The notes under the pieces were generated by a model that did no database searches, was not told the DNA's origin, and saw only the letters and a list, made by a program, of their open reading frames with translations. From Brackiella oedipodis DSM 13743 (lineage in GTDB: Bacteria; Pseudomonadota; Gammaproteobacteria; Burkholderiales; Burkholderiaceae_B), in contig NZ_KK211205.1 in NCBI RefSeq assembly GCF_000621025.1, positions 385,521 through 449,520 on the forward strand: a stretch of 64,000 nucleotides of DNA. The letters are read 5' to 3'. Shown in pieces: positions 27,273 to 38,214 of this stretch. Each line of letters opens with the position of its first letter. The first letter of the stretch is position 1. The position numbers and the translations under genes are program-made.

Positions 27273-30058
27273 GTTCCACAGATATCATCACATGGCTACA
27301 ACAGCAAGGTTGTAGCCATGCTCATTTAAGACTTGACTCCAGAGACATCCAAGCCAGCGATGTCTTTGTTGCTTGTAAGGGCTTGCAACAGCATGGCATC
27401 GCCTACTGCGAACAGGCGCTAGCCAACGGTTGTAAAGCCGTTCTAATAGAAGCCGACAGCCATGCGCAGGCCGTATTCACACAGGCACAAGCCAAGCTCG
27501 AGGCTCACAAGGTTCCGTACTTATTCGTTGAGAACTTACATGCAAAACTGGCCCAATTAGCCGATGACTGGTATCAAGCCCCATCTGAGTCTGTCAAAGT
27601 GATTGCTGTCACGGGTACCAATGGCAAAACCTCATGCGCCAATTGGATTGCCAGTGGCCTGAATTTATTGGGTCACAGCTGTGCGGTGATGGGGACATTA
27701 GGGACTTTTTTACCCGATGGGACTCGGATCAATAGTAGTCTCACGACCCCGGATATTCTGACCGTCCAAAGCGTGCTCGCACAACTACGCCAACAACAAA
27801 TCTCTTACTTAGTTCTCGAAGCCTCTTCTATCGGCATAGAACAAGGCCGTCTGCAGGAGGTTCGCATTCATACCGCTGCCTTTACCAATCTTAGTCAAGA
27901 TCACTTGGACTATCATGGCACCATGGCGAATTATGAAAATGCCAAGGCCTTATTGTTTCAGTGGCCACAATTACAAAATGCCATCATTAATCTTGATGAT
28001 GCGGCCGGTCAACGAATATATGCAAATTGCCAAGCCCAGCACAAAATTAGCTATAGTGCAACGGCTTTAGACGCTAGCGTTCATGCGAGTGATTATCAAG
28101 TAACCCATGAGGGGATGGCGTTTACGATTACAGCAGCCGACCATCAATGTCGTGTGCGGACGCCTATTTTGGGTTGCCATAATCTTAGCAATTTATTACT
28201 GGTCTATGCCGTACTACAACAATGTTGTCCAGAGCAGGCGCTCGATGCAGTAATGTCACAGTTAGTGCCTGTTGAAGGGCGGATGCAACACATTCATTTG
28301 CCAAGCACAAGGACTAGTCAAGCCGCCATGCCATTAGTGATGGTGGATTATGCTCATACACCTGATGCCTTGCAGCGCGTTTTAGAGGCGTTACGGCCCA
28401 TCGCCCAAGAGCGTGGCGGTCAGATTCATTGTGTCTTTGGGTGTGGGGGTAATCGTGATCGCAGCAAGCGTCCGCTAATGGGGCAGATTGTCGCGCAAGC
28501 CGCTGACATGGCCTATGTCACGAGTGACAATCCGCGCTTTGAAGAACCCGCCGCCATTATTCAAGATATTCTGCAAGGTGCTCCTACGCAGCTACAACAT
28601 GCCGATGTTGAGCGCCCTTACAGTATTTTGCTAGCTACCCTCAAGGCTCAAGCCCAAGATATTGTGTTAATCGCGGGTAAAGGTCATGAGACTTATCAAG
28701 AGATTAAGGGGCAACGGCGTTTTTCTGATGATCGTGAATGGGCACGCTTAGGCCTGTTATTACGGACGGCGCCAAGCATCGCGACAGACACACGCAAGCT
28801 ACAAAACAATGAGTTATTCATTGCACTCAAGGGTGAAAATTTTGATGCTCATCGTTTCTTGGCACAAGTCCAAGAAAAACAAGCCTTGGCGGCGGTAGTA
28901 CAAACCGTCAATGAAGAGCTTGATTTGCCGCAAATTAAAGTCGCGGATACCTTATATGCCTTGCAAGTGATGGCCAGAGCTTGGCGTCAATGCTTTACTA
29001 TTCCAATCATAGCTGTGACGGGCAGCAATGGTAAAACCACGACCAAAGAGATGATTGCCTCGATCCTTAAGCAAACCTATGGTGAGCCGCATTATTTAGC
29101 CACGGCAGGCAATCTCAATAATCACATTGGCGTCCCTTTGACCTTATTACGTTTGCGCCCGTCGCACAAAGCAGCGGTCATTGAGTTGGGTATGAATCAT
29201 CCTAATGAGATTGCGGTGTTAGCTCATATGGTTCAGCCAAGTGTGGCTTTAGTGACGAATGCTCAGCGCGAGCATCAGGAATTTATGCAAAGCGTTGAGG
29301 CAGTTGCCCTCGAAAACGGCTCGGTATTTCATTATCTCAGAGATCAAGGTACGGCGATTTATCCTGATGACGAAACCTATAGTGATTGTTGGCGTCGTAT
29401 CGTTGAGCAACACCCTGGTCTTAACACACATACGTTTGGGCTGCTACCTTCGGCGCAAAGTTATGCAACGCAGATTCATAGGCTCGCGACAGGGATGAAT
29501 TTTGAGTGGCATTGTCAAGGCCAGCAGCAAGCGGTGCAATTACAAGTACAGGGTCTGCATAATGTCCGCAATGCGTTGGCTGCTGCCAGTGCCTGCGCCG
29601 CGGCGGGTATAGACAAAAATCATATTGAGTGTGGTTTGCAGCAGTTTGCCGCTGTCCAAGGCCGCATGCAAACGCATGTTTGGCAAGCGCACAAAATTCT
29701 AATTGACGATAGTTACAACGCCAACCCTGATTCAGTGCGTGCTGCCATCGATGTCTTGGCAACCTTGCCGCATCCACAGGCCTTAGTGTTGGGTTCTATG
29801 GCTGAGGTTGGTGAGAATGGACCTGCTATGCATGCCGAAGTGGGCGCCTATGCAAAACATCAGGGCATTGATTTTGTATTTTGTTTTGGCCAAGCCACCC
29901 AAGAAACTGTAAATGCCTTCGGTCAAGGGGCGTATTATTGTGACAAGATTGATAAAATCACGGCTTTAATGACCAAACATCAGATCCAAAGCGCCTTAGT
30001 CAAAGGCTCCCGTTCCATGCATATGGAACGGATCGTGCATCAATTGTTAGAAGTATAA
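27269..30058 (+). CDS. murE/murF: MurE-MurF fusion: UDP-MurNAc-tripeptide synthetase and D-Ala-D-Ala ligase
   Basis: One 929-residue frame carries two complete Mur ligases. MurE (about 1-497) adds meso-diaminopimelate: ATP loop TGTNGKTS near residue 117 and the DNPR motif near 418 that selects meso-DAP. MurF (about 500-929) adds D-Ala-D-Ala: ATP loop TGSNGKTTTKE near 584. The MurF N-terminal domain is shortened, opening directly at ATDTRKLQNNELFIALKGE, with only a few linker residues after MurE. The same fusion is known in Bordetella pertussis, where it is native. No stop or frameshift is seen at the joint. Confidence 0.97.
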   Translation: MSSTDIITWLQQQGCSHAHLRLDSRDIQASDVFVACKGLQQHGIAYCEQALANGCKAVLIEADSHAQAVFTQAQAKLEAHKVPYLFVENLHAKLAQLADDWYQAPSESVKVIAVTGTNGKTSCANWIASGLNLLGHSCAVMGTLGTFLPDGTRINSSLTTPDILTVQSVLAQLRQQQISYLVLEASSIGIEQGRLQEVRIHTAAFTNLSQDHLDYHGTMANYENAKALLFQWPQLQNAIINLDDAAGQRIYANCQAQHKISYSATALDASVHASDYQVTHEGMAFTITAADHQCRVRTPILGCHNLSNLLLVYAVLQQCCPEQALDAVMSQLVPVEGRMQHIHLPSTRTSQAAMPLVMVDYAHTPDALQRVLEALRPIAQERGGQIHCVFGCGGNRDRSKRPLMGQIVAQAADMAYVTSDNPRFEEPAAIIQDILQGAPTQLQHADVERPYSILLATLKAQAQDIVLIAGKGHETYQEIKGQRRFSDDREWARLGLLLRTAPSIATDTRKLQNNELFIALKGENFDAHRFLAQVQEKQALAAVVQTVNEELDLPQIKVADTLYALQVMARAWRQCFTIPIIAVTGSNGKTTTKEMIASILKQTYGEPHYLATAGNLNNHIGVPLTLLRLRPSHKAAVIELGMNHPNEIAVLAHMVQPSVALVTNAQREHQEFMQSVEAVALENGSVFHYLRDQGTAIYPDDETYSDCWRRIVEQHPGLNTHTFGLLPSAQSYATQIHRLATGMNFEWHCQGQQQAVQLQVQGLHNVRNALAAASACAAAGIDKNHIECGLQQFAAVQGRMQTHVWQAHKILIDDSYNANPDSVRAAIDVLATLPHPQALVLGSMAEVGENGPAMHAEVGAYAKHQGIDFVFCFGQATQETVNAFGQGAYYCDKIDKITALMTKHQIQSALVKGSRSMHMERIVHQLLEV

Positions 30059-30073
30059 ATCGGGGTTACTAAA

Positions 30074-31243
30074 ATGCTCTATGAGCTGTTTAATGCATTA
30101 AGTAAAGATTACAGTTTTTTTGCTGTATTTCAGTACATCACCATGCGCGCCATTATGACCTTTGGCACCGCTTTATTTATTGGCCTATTATCGGGGCCTT
30201 GGGTGATCCGCAAACTGGCTGAACTCAAAATTGGTCAGGCCGTCAGAACCTATGGGCTTGAAACCCATCTCAAAAAAGAAGGCACTCCAACCATGGGTGG
30301 AGTCTTAATTTTAATCGGTATCGGTGTCTCAGCGTTATTGTGGGCGGACTTAAGTAATCGTTTTATTTGGGTCGTATTATTAGTGACCTTTGGTTTTGGG
30401 GCCATTGGTTGGGTCGATGACTATCGCAAGGTTGTACATCGTAATCCCGAAGGTATGTCTTCGCGCGAGAAGTTTTTTTGGCAAATGTCCATTGGTTTGG
30501 TAGCCGCTATTTATCTCGCCTTTGCCGTTTCCGCGCCCGAAAATGGCGATGTCTGGTTGTTATTCAAGCACTGGGTCTTAAGTGGCTTTGATATGCCTTT
30601 GCCGGATCGCTCCCATCTGATCGTGCCTTTTTTCAAAAGCATAAGTTATCCACTGGGCGTCTTTGGCTTTGTCTTCTTGACCTGGATGGTAATTGTCGGT
30701 TCCAGTAATGCCGTCAATCTTACCGACGGTCTCGATGGCCTCGCGATTATGCCGACGGTGATGGTTGGTGGCGGCTTAGGTATTTTTGCCTATGTGGTCG
30801 GTCGCGTAGATTACTCCAGCTACTTATACTTTCCGTATATTCCAGGTGCCGGTGAGATGTTAATTCTCTGTTGTGCGCTTGGCGGGGCAGGTCTTGCTTT
30901 CTTATGGTTTAACACCCATCCCGCTCAAGTGTTTATGGGGGATGTGGGCGCTTTGGCACTAGGCGGTATGTTAGGTTGTATTGCTGTCATCGTACGTCAA
31001 GAAATCGTACTCTTTATTATGGGGGGTGTCTTTGTTGTCGAGACCTTATCCGTGATGTTGCAAGTGTCTTGGTATAAATACACCAAAAAACGTTATGGTG
31101 AAGGCCGTCGCATTTTTTTAATGGCTCCTTTACATCATCACTACGAAAAACTCGGTTGGAAAGAAACTCAAGTGGTGGTGCGCTTTTGGATTATCACCAT
31201 TATGTTGGTGTTAATTGGTTTATCTACTCTTAAATTGCGGTAA
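30074..31243 (+). CDS. mraY: Phospho-N-acetylmuramoyl-pentapeptide transferase (lipid I synthase)
   Basis: Ten-helix membrane enzyme that attaches phospho-MurNAc-pentapeptide to undecaprenyl phosphate. Signatures: [30 protein letters not shown] and the cytoplasmic [13 protein letters not shown] loop. 389 residues, normal for proteobacteria. Fifteen bases after murEF and five before murD. Confidence 0.98.
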   Translation: MLYELFNALSKDYSFFAVFQYITMRAIMTFGTALFIGLLSGPWVIRKLAELKIGQAVRTYGLETHLKKEGTPTMGGVLILIGIGVSALLWADLSNRFIWVVLLVTFGFGAIGWVDDYRKVVHRNPEGMSSREKFFWQMSIGLVAAIYLAFAVSAPENGDVWLLFKHWVLSGFDMPLPDRSHLIVPFFKSISYPLGVFGFVFLTWMVIVGSSNAVNLTDGLDGLAIMPTVMVGGGLGIFAYVVGRVDYSSYLYFPYIPGAGEMLILCCALGGAGLAFLWFNTHPAQVFMGDVGALALGGMLGCIAVIVRQEIVLFIMGGVFVVETLSVMLQVSWYKYTKKRYGEGRRIFLMAPLHHHYEKLGWKETQVVVRFWIITIMLVLIGLSTLKLR

Positions 31244-31248
31244 TTTTC

Positions 31249-32757
31249 ATGTCTTATCAATTCTTGGTGCCCGCCCATGTATTGGTGTTGGGTCTAGGCG
31301 AAACTGGTTTAGCAAGTGCCTTGTGGTGTCTCAAAAATAACGCCCGAGTGACCCTGGTGGACACCCGAGAAAATCCCGCGGCCTGGCAAAAACTGCACGC
31401 TGGCTATGCCAATGTAAGCCATTATTTCGGTGAGCACGCCCTACAAACAGTCCCCCTAGAAGATGTGGATGCGATTGTACTCAGTCCAGGTTTGTCCCCT
31501 AACCAAGCCGAGATTAAACACTTTTTACAAAAAGCTAAGCAGCACAAGATTGAAATCATCGGTGAAGTTGAGTTATTTGCTCGCGCCTTAAAGCAATTAG
31601 CCCAAGCACAGAATTACGATTATCAGGTTCTGGCGGTGACGGGTACCAACGGCAAAACCACGGTGACTAGTATGGTGGCCAGTATGCTAGCGGCGGCTGG
31701 CTTTACTGTGCAAGCGGCGGGTAATATCAGTCCCTCAGTCTTGACGGCCCTCATGGCGGCGCTGGAGCAAGAGCAATTGCCACAGGTATGGGTCTTGGAA
31801 TTGTCTAGTTTTCAAATGCATACGACGCATTCACTGCACCCTCAGGCCTCCGTCGTCATGAATGTGACGCAAGACCACTTGGATTGGCATGTGGACATGG
31901 CGGATTATGCTGCGCACAAAGCGGCGTTATTGCAATCTAGTCAGATCAAAATCATCAACCGTGATGACGCCATGGTAAGCGCTATGGTGGCTGATATAAG
32001 AGCGCCTGAAGTTCGCAGTTTTGGTTTGCAAGCACCGACTTGGGCGGGTGACTTTGGATTGGAACAAAATGCCGACGTGCTGTGGCTAAGTTTGGCGCAA
32101 AGTGACACCCAAGAGGAGACTATTTCTAGCAAGAAAAAAACAGTCGTTCCTGCGTTACGTGGCCAAGGCGCTAGCAAGCGTCTGATGCCGATTGATGCGA
32201 TGGCTGTCAAAGGGCTGCACAATGCCTTGAATGCCATGGCGGCTTTAGCTTTATGTCAAAGCATTAAGATCCCCTTAGCGCCTTTGCTCAATGCCTTACG
32301 GGTGTATCAAGCACAACCCCATCGCATGAATTTTGTGCGCAGTGTGCAAGGGGTAGAATTTATCAATGACAGTAAGGGGACCAATGTGGGCGCAACGCAA
32401 GCGGGCCTAGAAGGCTTATCGCAGCCCATTATTCTGATTGCCGGCGGCTTGGGTAAAGGTCAGGATTTCACGCCGCTCGTCCCCGCCCTAAAACAAAAAG
32501 TCAAAGCCTTATTATTAATCGGTAGAGATGCGCACATCATTGCCGAACAAGTCGCTGCCGCACAAGTACAGACGCAATTTTGTGACAGTTTAGAAGAAGC
32601 AGTACAAGCCTCTATGCAGTTGGCTCAAAGTGGTGATGTGGTGTTGTTTTCACCCGCATGCGCCAGCATGGATATGTTCCGCAATTATGGTCATCGCGGC
32701 GAGGTTTTTGTGGAAGCGGTGAGAGACGTTGCGCTCGATCACGGAGAAATTGCATGA
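31249..32757 (+). CDS. murD: UDP-N-acetylmuramoyl-L-alanine--D-glutamate ligase
   Basis: Adds D-glutamate to UDP-MurNAc-L-Ala. N-terminal Rossmann domain (VLGLGETGLAS), ATP loop VTGTNGKTT near residue 130, DHLDWH, and the C-terminal NDSKGTNVGAT and GGLGKGQDF motifs. 502 residues, slightly long because of a polar insert around residues 285-305 (SQSDTQEETISSKKK). Stop overlaps the ftsW start in ATGA. Confidence 0.97.
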   Translation: MSYQFLVPAHVLVLGLGETGLASALWCLKNNARVTLVDTRENPAAWQKLHAGYANVSHYFGEHALQTVPLEDVDAIVLSPGLSPNQAEIKHFLQKAKQHKIEIIGEVELFARALKQLAQAQNYDYQVLAVTGTNGKTTVTSMVASMLAAAGFTVQAAGNISPSVLTALMAALEQEQLPQVWVLELSSFQMHTTHSLHPQASVVMNVTQDHLDWHVDMADYAAHKAALLQSSQIKIINRDDAMVSAMVADIRAPEVRSFGLQAPTWAGDFGLEQNADVLWLSLAQSDTQEETISSKKKTVVPALRGQGASKRLMPIDAMAVKGLHNALNAMAALALCQSIKIPLAPLLNALRVYQAQPHRMNFVRSVQGVEFINDSKGTNVGATQAGLEGLSQPIILIAGGLGKGQDFTPLVPALKQKVKALLLIGRDAHIIAEQVAAAQVQTQFCDSLEEAVQASMQLAQSGDVVLFSPACASMDMFRNYGHRGEVFVEAVRDVALDHGEIA

Positions 32758-33962
32758 ATACAAGCAAGTCTTTGTTTGGGATTAACGCTATCCGACCGAC
32801 GCGCAAACACATGCGCGACTATGATTTGTTATTAGTGGCGGTGATTGGTGCCTTGTTAATGACCAGCATTGTGATGGTGTATTCCGCCTCGATTGCGCTT
32901 TCTGATAACAATAACGCCCTGCAACATCAGTATCAATACCTGTTTCGTCAACTCATCTATGTGGGGGTTGGCTTGGCCGTGGCCTGGTTTGTGTGCCATA
33001 TTCAAATGGACATCTGGGAGCGCTATAGCAAGCATGTATTTTTGGCGGCACTGTTGTTCTTGGTACTCGTCTTGGTGCCTTTTGTGGGCCGTCAAATCAA
33101 TGGCGCTTATCGGTGGATCCCATTGGGCTTTTTTAATTTTCAGCCATCGGAATTCATGAAATTTGCGATCGTCTTGTACACCTCAAATTACGTCGTTCGC
33201 AAAACCAAAGAACAAAAGCTCACGACCTTCAAAGAGGGGCTACTTCCCATTTTGATCATTCTCGCTGTGGTCGCAGGCTTAATCGTCAAAGAACCAGACT
33301 TGGGGGCAACGGCGGTGATTTGCACCGTGAGTCTTTGCATTTTGTTCTTAGGGGGTATCCAGAAAAAAATTCTTGCAGGGTTAGGCGGTCTGTTTATTGT
33401 TTTACTTGCTGTGACTATTTGGTTGACGCCATGGCGTATGCGCCGTTTTTTATCTTATTTGGATCCCTTTAGTGAAGAGTACGCGCAGTCGACAGGTTAT
33501 CAATTGATTCACTCACTGATTGCCATAGGTCGCGGCGGTTGGACGGGCGTCGGTCTTGGCTCGAGTATCGAGAAATTGCACTATCTGCCAGAAGCCCATA
33601 CCGACTTTATTATGGCCGTGATTGGCGAAGAGCTGGGCTATGTGGGGATGGTGGCCGTCATGGCGTGTTTTTTGATTGTGGTTTATCGTGGCTACAAAAT
33701 CGGACGTCATGCCATGATTATTGATCGTCATTTTTCGGGGTACGTCGCCCAAGGCATTGCCGTCTGGATAGGGGTACAATCATTGATTAATTTTTGCGTC
33801 TGCATTGGGGTGCTGCCCACCAAAGGTCTCACGCTCCCTTTAGTGAGCTTTGGGGGCTCTGCCATGGTGATGAATTTAGCCATGATTGCCTTACTTTTGC
33901 GCGTCGATCACGAAAATCGCAAATTGTCTCGAGGTCAAGTCGATAGAAGAAATCATCGTTGA
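32754..33962 (+). CDS. ftsW: Septal peptidoglycan glycosyltransferase FtsW
   Basis: SEDS family polymerase that works with FtsI. About ten membrane helices; the conserved PSEFMKFA, KEPDLGATAV and LPLVSFGGSAMVMNLAMI blocks are present. The frame opens upstream inside murD, but the ATG at 32754 overlaps the murD stop in the pattern of neighbouring genes and gives the expected 402 residues, with GGAG eight bases ahead. Confidence 0.96.
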   Translation: MNTSKSLFGINAIRPTRKHMRDYDLLLVAVIGALLMTSIVMVYSASIALSDNNNALQHQYQYLFRQLIYVGVGLAVAWFVCHIQMDIWERYSKHVFLAALLFLVLVLVPFVGRQINGAYRWIPLGFFNFQPSEFMKFAIVLYTSNYVVRKTKEQKLTTFKEGLLPILIILAVVAGLIVKEPDLGATAVICTVSLCILFLGGIQKKILAGLGGLFIVLLAVTIWLTPWRMRRFLSYLDPFSEEYAQSTGYQLIHSLIAIGRGGWTGVGLGSSIEKLHYLPEAHTDFIMAVIGEELGYVGMVAVMACFLIVVYRGYKIGRHAMIIDRHFSGYVAQGIAVWIGVQSLINFCVCIGVLPTKGLTLPLVSFGGSAMVMNLAMIALLLRVDHENRKLSRGQVDRRNHR

Positions 33963-33975
33963 GACGAATACAATT

Positions 33976-35055
33976 ATGAAAACTCCAACACTAATGATTA
34001 TGGCGGGTGGCACAGGTGGCCATATTATGCCGGGTTTAGCCGTTGCCGAAGTATTAAGTCAAAAAGGTTGGCGCATTGTCTGGTTAGGTAATCCAGAGCG
34101 CATGGAAGGGCGTTTGGTGCCTGAGCATGGCATTGAATTGCAAGCCTTACATTTCTCGGGGCTACGTGGTAAAGGCATGAAGGCTTTGTTAAAATTGCCG
34201 CTTAATTTATGGCGGGCCTGCAAAGAAGCCAATCAAGCCTTTAAAAAAACTCAGCCCGATGTGGTATTGGGTATGGGAGGATACGTCAGTGTGCCAGGAG
34301 GCATTGTGGCGCGACTCAAAGGCAAACCCATGTTGATTCACGAGCAAAATGCGGTAGCGGGTACGGCCAATAAGTTTTTGGCTAAACTCGCTAAGCAAAG
34401 CTTGTGCGGGTTTCCTAATGCCCTTAAAGGCGCGCAACTTGTTGGTAATCCGGTGCGCCAGGCTTTTTTGCAGCAAGCGAGTACAGAACAACGTCTCAGT
34501 AGCAGAACCGGCCCTTTACGTGTCATGGTCGTTGGTGGTAGTTTAGGCGCTAAAGCCCTTAACGATGTGATGCCGCAAGCCATGGCAGCGCTGGCACCAG
34601 AGCAGCGACCGTTGTTGACCCATCAAGCAGGTGAGCAGCATATTGACAATCTCAAACAAAGCTATCAAGTGCGAGGGGTCGAAGCCAATTGCATGGCATT
34701 TATCAAAGACATGGCGCAGGCCATGGCACAAGTTGACTTAATCATTTGCCGAGCAGGTGCCATGACGGTTGCTGAAGTGGCCGCACTGGGTGTGCCTGCT
34801 TTGTTTGTGCCACTGCCAGGTGCGATTGATGATCACCAAACAGCCAATGCTCGTTGGCTCGCCGATGCCGGTGCCGCCAAAATCCTTAAACAATCAGAAT
34901 TTACGCCCACAAACGTCAGTCGATTTTTACAAGAATGCAATCGTCAAACACTGATAGCCATGGGCACGAAAGCGCGACAAATGGCCGTATTAAATGCGGC
35001 AGAGAGCATCGCGGCTCGTTGCGCTGACTATCTTGGAAGTACGCATGAAACATAG
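33976..35055 (+). CDS. murG: UDP-GlcNAc:lipid I N-acetylglucosaminyltransferase
   Basis: Makes lipid II on the cytoplasmic membrane face. [15 protein letters not shown] opens the N-terminal domain; [15 protein letters not shown] and the UDP-sugar site [15 protein letters not shown] follow. The start at 33976 directly precedes the family N-terminus, though a longer frame reaches back into ftsW. 359 residues. Its last 11 bases overlap murC. Confidence 0.97.
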   Translation: MKTPTLMIMAGGTGGHIMPGLAVAEVLSQKGWRIVWLGNPERMEGRLVPEHGIELQALHFSGLRGKGMKALLKLPLNLWRACKEANQAFKKTQPDVVLGMGGYVSVPGGIVARLKGKPMLIHEQNAVAGTANKFLAKLAKQSLCGFPNALKGAQLVGNPVRQAFLQQASTEQRLSSRTGPLRVMVVGGSLGAKALNDVMPQAMAALAPEQRPLLTHQAGEQHIDNLKQSYQVRGVEANCMAFIKDMAQAMAQVDLIICRAGAMTVAEVAALGVPALFVPLPGAIDDHQTANARWLADAGAAKILKQSEFTPTNVSRFLQECNRQTLIAMGTKARQMAVLNAAESIAARCADYLGSTHET

Positions 35056-36454
35056 AGTCAAACATATACATTTTGTTGGTATCGGTGGGTCAGGAATGAG
35101 TGGCATCGCCGAAATTTTATTGAATTTGGGCTACAAAATTACCGGTTCAGACCTGAATGACTCAGCTGTGACTCGCCGTTTAGAGCAGCTCGGCGCCACG
35201 GTTTATCATAGCCATGAAGGCGCCAATGTAGGTGCCGCCGACGCGGTGGTGGTTTCGACCGCGATTACGGGCAACAATCCTGAAGTTCTATATGCTCGCG
35301 CGCATGGCATTGCGGTAGTGCCACGAGCGATGATGCTGGCCGAGTTGATGCGCCTAAAACAAGGCATAGCGGTGGCCGGGACGCATGGCAAAACCACGAC
35401 CACTAGCTTGACCGCTAGTATTTTGGCGGCGGCAGATCTGGATCCCACTTTTGTCATCGGCGGTAAGCTCAATTCCGCAGGGGCCAATGCTTACTTGGGT
35501 AAAGGCGATTTTATCGTGGTTGAAGCCGATGAGTCTGACGCTTCCTTTCTCAATTTATTACCCGTCATTGCAGTCGTGACCAATATCGATATGGATCATA
35601 TGGATACTTATGGTCACGAAGAAGCTCGCTTGCGTTCAGCCTTTGTGCAGTTCGTCCAGCGTCTACCGTTTTATGGTAGCGCTATCTTGTGTTCTGATTG
35701 CCCGAATGTCTCGACCATTATTCCATTTATCTCACGGCCAGTCCTGACATACGGCTTCAAAGACAGCGATAATATTCAAGCGATCAACATCAAAAATAAC
35801 GGCACGCGCATGCATTTTGATGTCAAACGCAATCTTGGTCATCGCAAAGACTGCAGCACGCTATCGATTACCTTGAATATGCCAGGGCGACACAATGTGC
35901 TCAATGCCTTAGCGGCGATTGCCGTGGCCACCGAATTGGACGTCAGCGATCAAGCGATTATTTCTGCCCTTGAAAAATTCAATGGTGTGGGTCGACGCTT
36001 TAGCTACGTGGGTGATTTTGAGGTGCCCGCTAAACAGCAAGGTGGCAAATTCACCGTGATCGATGATTATGGCCATCATCCCGTCGAAATGGCGGCTACC
36101 ATTGCAGCCGCTCGTGGCGCTTGGCCAGATCGTCGTTTGGTACTGGCCTTTCAACCGCATCGCTACACGCGCACTCGCGATTGCTTTGTGAGTTTTGTCA
36201 ATGTCCTAAGTAGTGTCGATGAAGTCCTACTAACCGATGTTTATAGCGCCGGTGAGGCGCCGATTAGCGGTGCGACAGGTGCTGATTTATGTCAAGCCCT
36301 ACAAGAACATGGCAAATTGACCCCTGTTTTTACCCCCAAAATCGATGATTTGCCCAACACTATTTTAAATTTTGTCAAAGACGGAGATGTCGTGCTGGTG
36401 ATGGGGGCGGGTTCCATCAGCAAAGTACCAGCAAAAATTCAGGAGATGGCATGA
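35045..36454 (+). CDS. murC: UDP-N-acetylmuramate--L-alanine ligase
   Basis: First Mur ligase, adding L-Ala to UDP-MurNAc. [19 protein letters not shown] loop [11 protein letters not shown] and the [10 protein letters not shown] and FQPHRYTRT motifs are complete. The ATG at 35045 lies inside the murG end and gives 469 residues; upstream in-frame codons would only add murG-overlapping residues. Stop overlaps ddl (ATGA). There is no murB between murC and ddl here. Confidence 0.97.
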   Translation: MKHRVKHIHFVGIGGSGMSGIAEILLNLGYKITGSDLNDSAVTRRLEQLGATVYHSHEGANVGAADAVVVSTAITGNNPEVLYARAHGIAVVPRAMMLAELMRLKQGIAVAGTHGKTTTTSLTASILAAADLDPTFVIGGKLNSAGANAYLGKGDFIVVEADESDASFLNLLPVIAVVTNIDMDHMDTYGHEEARLRSAFVQFVQRLPFYGSAILCSDCPNVSTIIPFISRPVLTYGFKDSDNIQAINIKNNGTRMHFDVKRNLGHRKDCSTLSITLNMPGRHNVLNALAAIAVATELDVSDQAIISALEKFNGVGRRFSYVGDFEVPAKQQGGKFTVIDDYGHHPVEMAATIAAARGAWPDRRLVLAFQPHRYTRTRDCFVSFVNVLSSVDEVLLTDVYSAGEAPISGATGADLCQALQEHGKLTPVFTPKIDDLPNTILNFVKDGDVVLVMGAGSISKVPAKIQEMA

Positions 36455-37410
36455 GCGTAAATAGCAAGGATTTTGGTAAGGTCGGTGTACTGTATGGCGG
36501 CTTTTCTTCCGAGCGCAGTGTCTCCGAGAGCTCTGGCAAAAATGTGTATGAGGCGCTGAAGTCGGCGGGTGTTGACGCCCATTTATTTGATCTGGGTAAA
36601 CAAGATCTGAATGATTTAAGTGCGCAGCAATTTGAGCGAGTCATCAATGTACTCCATGGTGTCTTGGGTGAAGACGGCAGTGTCCAAGGCGCGCTAGAGG
36701 TCATGCGCCTGCCTTATACGGGCAGTGGGGTTATGGCATCGGCCATCGCTATGGACAAAATCATGACCAAGCGCATCATGCAAGAACAAGGGATCCCGAC
36801 CCCTAAGTTTCATATTGTCAAAACCGCAGCCGATTTGCAGCAAGCCGCCGATAGCCTCGGTTACCCCATGATTCTGAAACCGCCTCACGAAGGCTCGACC
36901 TTAGGCCTAACCAAAATCCACAACGCTGATGAGTTGGCCGAGGCTTTACAAACGGCCAAAGCCTTTGAAAGCACTTTGTTAGCAGAAGAATGTATTATCG
37001 GACGTGAACTGACGGTAGCGGTGTTAGGCAAAGACGAGCAAGCCAAGGCCTTGCCAGTGATAGAAATTATTGCGCCAGAGGGTAATTACGACTTTGCCAA
37101 TAAATACATATCTAACGATACGCAATATATTTGTCCTGCTGAAATTAGTGAGGATTTGCGCCAAACCTTACAAGACTATAGCGAACGCCTCTACAAAAGC
37201 ATTGGTTGCGAAGGCTGGGGGCGTGTCGATGTGATGTTAGATCAAAAGCAACAGCCTTATGTGCTAGAAATCAATACCAATCCAGGGATGACGGGGCACT
37301 CCTTGGTACCCATGGCCGCTAAAGCCGCGGGCATGAGTTATGTTGATCTTTGTTTAAAAATATTATCGCAGGCGTCGTGTAAAATAAATATCACGATACC
37401 CAAAGGATAG
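36451..37410 (+). CDS. ddl: D-alanine--D-alanine ligase
   Basis: ATP-grasp enzyme that joins two D-alanines for Mur[34 protein letters not shown] and the C-terminal [15 protein letters not shown] are the standard motifs. 319 residues, DdlB type, as usual in this cluster position. Confidence 0.97.
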   Translation: MSVNSKDFGKVGVLYGGFSSERSVSESSGKNVYEALKSAGVDAHLFDLGKQDLNDLSAQQFERVINVLHGVLGEDGSVQGALEVMRLPYTGSGVMASAIAMDKIMTKRIMQEQGIPTPKFHIVKTAADLQQAADSLGYPMILKPPHEGSTLGLTKIHNADELAEALQTAKAFESTLLAEECIIGRELTVAVLGKDEQAKALPVIEIIAPEGNYDFANKYISNDTQYICPAEISEDLRQTLQDYSERLYKSIGCEGWGRVDVMLDQKQQPYVLEINTNPGMTGHSLVPMAAKAAGMSYVDLCLKILSQASCKINITIPKG

Positions 37411-37413
37411 ATC

Positions 37414-38214
37414 TTGAAAGGTTTAAGTTATACACTGGCACGGCAAATCGCCTTAATTACGGGGCCTATGTTAATCATGGCCTTATTGTTTTGTCTTGCC
37501 ATTTTGCTTAACTACGTCATCCATCTGCCGTATTTCAATATTACTGGTGTCGCTATACAGCCCAAACAAGGCGATAAATTAAGCTATGTCTCACCAGCTA
37601 CCATTCATGCCACCTTGTCGGGTCGCATTAATGGCAATTTTTTTACGCTGGATCTGCCAGAGGTGCAACAATTACTGCAAACGTCACCTTGGGTTCGTAA
37701 AGCCGACATTACCCGTTTATGGCCCAATAGTCTTTTAATCAAAATTGAAGAGCATGAACCTTTTGCCTTATGGAACGATAATGCCATGATCAATACGTGG
37801 GGCGAAGTCTTTGTGGCTAATCGTGGTCAATATGAGGCCGAGGATCAACTTCCTCAGTTTTATGGCCCCGAAGGTTCCGAGCATTTAGTGGTTCAGCGTT
37901 ATGCTGAGCTGGTTCGCTGGTTAGCTCCACTTAAACTCAGTATCAAGAGCCTCTCGCTGAATGAACGCTATGCCTGGAGCATAGAACTGAGCAATGACAC
38001 ACGCTTAATTCTCGGCCGCGACCCTGGCGCGGAGACGGCTAATCCCTACGACAGTATGGGGGCGGGCACCTTTGCTTCTACGATTGAACGCTTTGTTCGC
38101 TCTTGGCCAGCTTTATTAAAAAGAGTACAAGGAAAGCATATAAAACAAGTAGACCTTCGTTATACTAAAGGTTTTGCTATAACTTTAGCTACTTCGGATA
38201 GTGAGAAAAAATGA
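37414..38214 (+). CDS. ftsQ: Cell division protein FtsQ
   Basis: Bitopic division protein, scaffold for FtsB-FtsL. Membrane helix at about residues 12-36, then a POTRA domain (FNITGVAIQ to about 115) and the FtsQ beta domain. Start is TTG at 37414, supported by AAAGGA at 37402-37407. 266 residues. Overlaps ftsA by ATGA. Confidence 0.95.
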   Translation: MKGLSYTLARQIALITGPMLIMALLFCLAILLNYVIHLPYFNITGVAIQPKQGDKLSYVSPATIHATLSGRINGNFFTLDLPEVQQLLQTSPWVRKADITRLWPNSLLIKIEEHEPFALWNDNAMINTWGEVFVANRGQYEAEDQLPQFYGPEGSEHLVVQRYAELVRWLAPLKLSIKSLSLNERYAWSIELSNDTRLILGRDPGAETANPYDSMGAGTFASTIERFVRSWPALLKRVQGKHIKQVDLRYTKGFAITLATSDSEKK

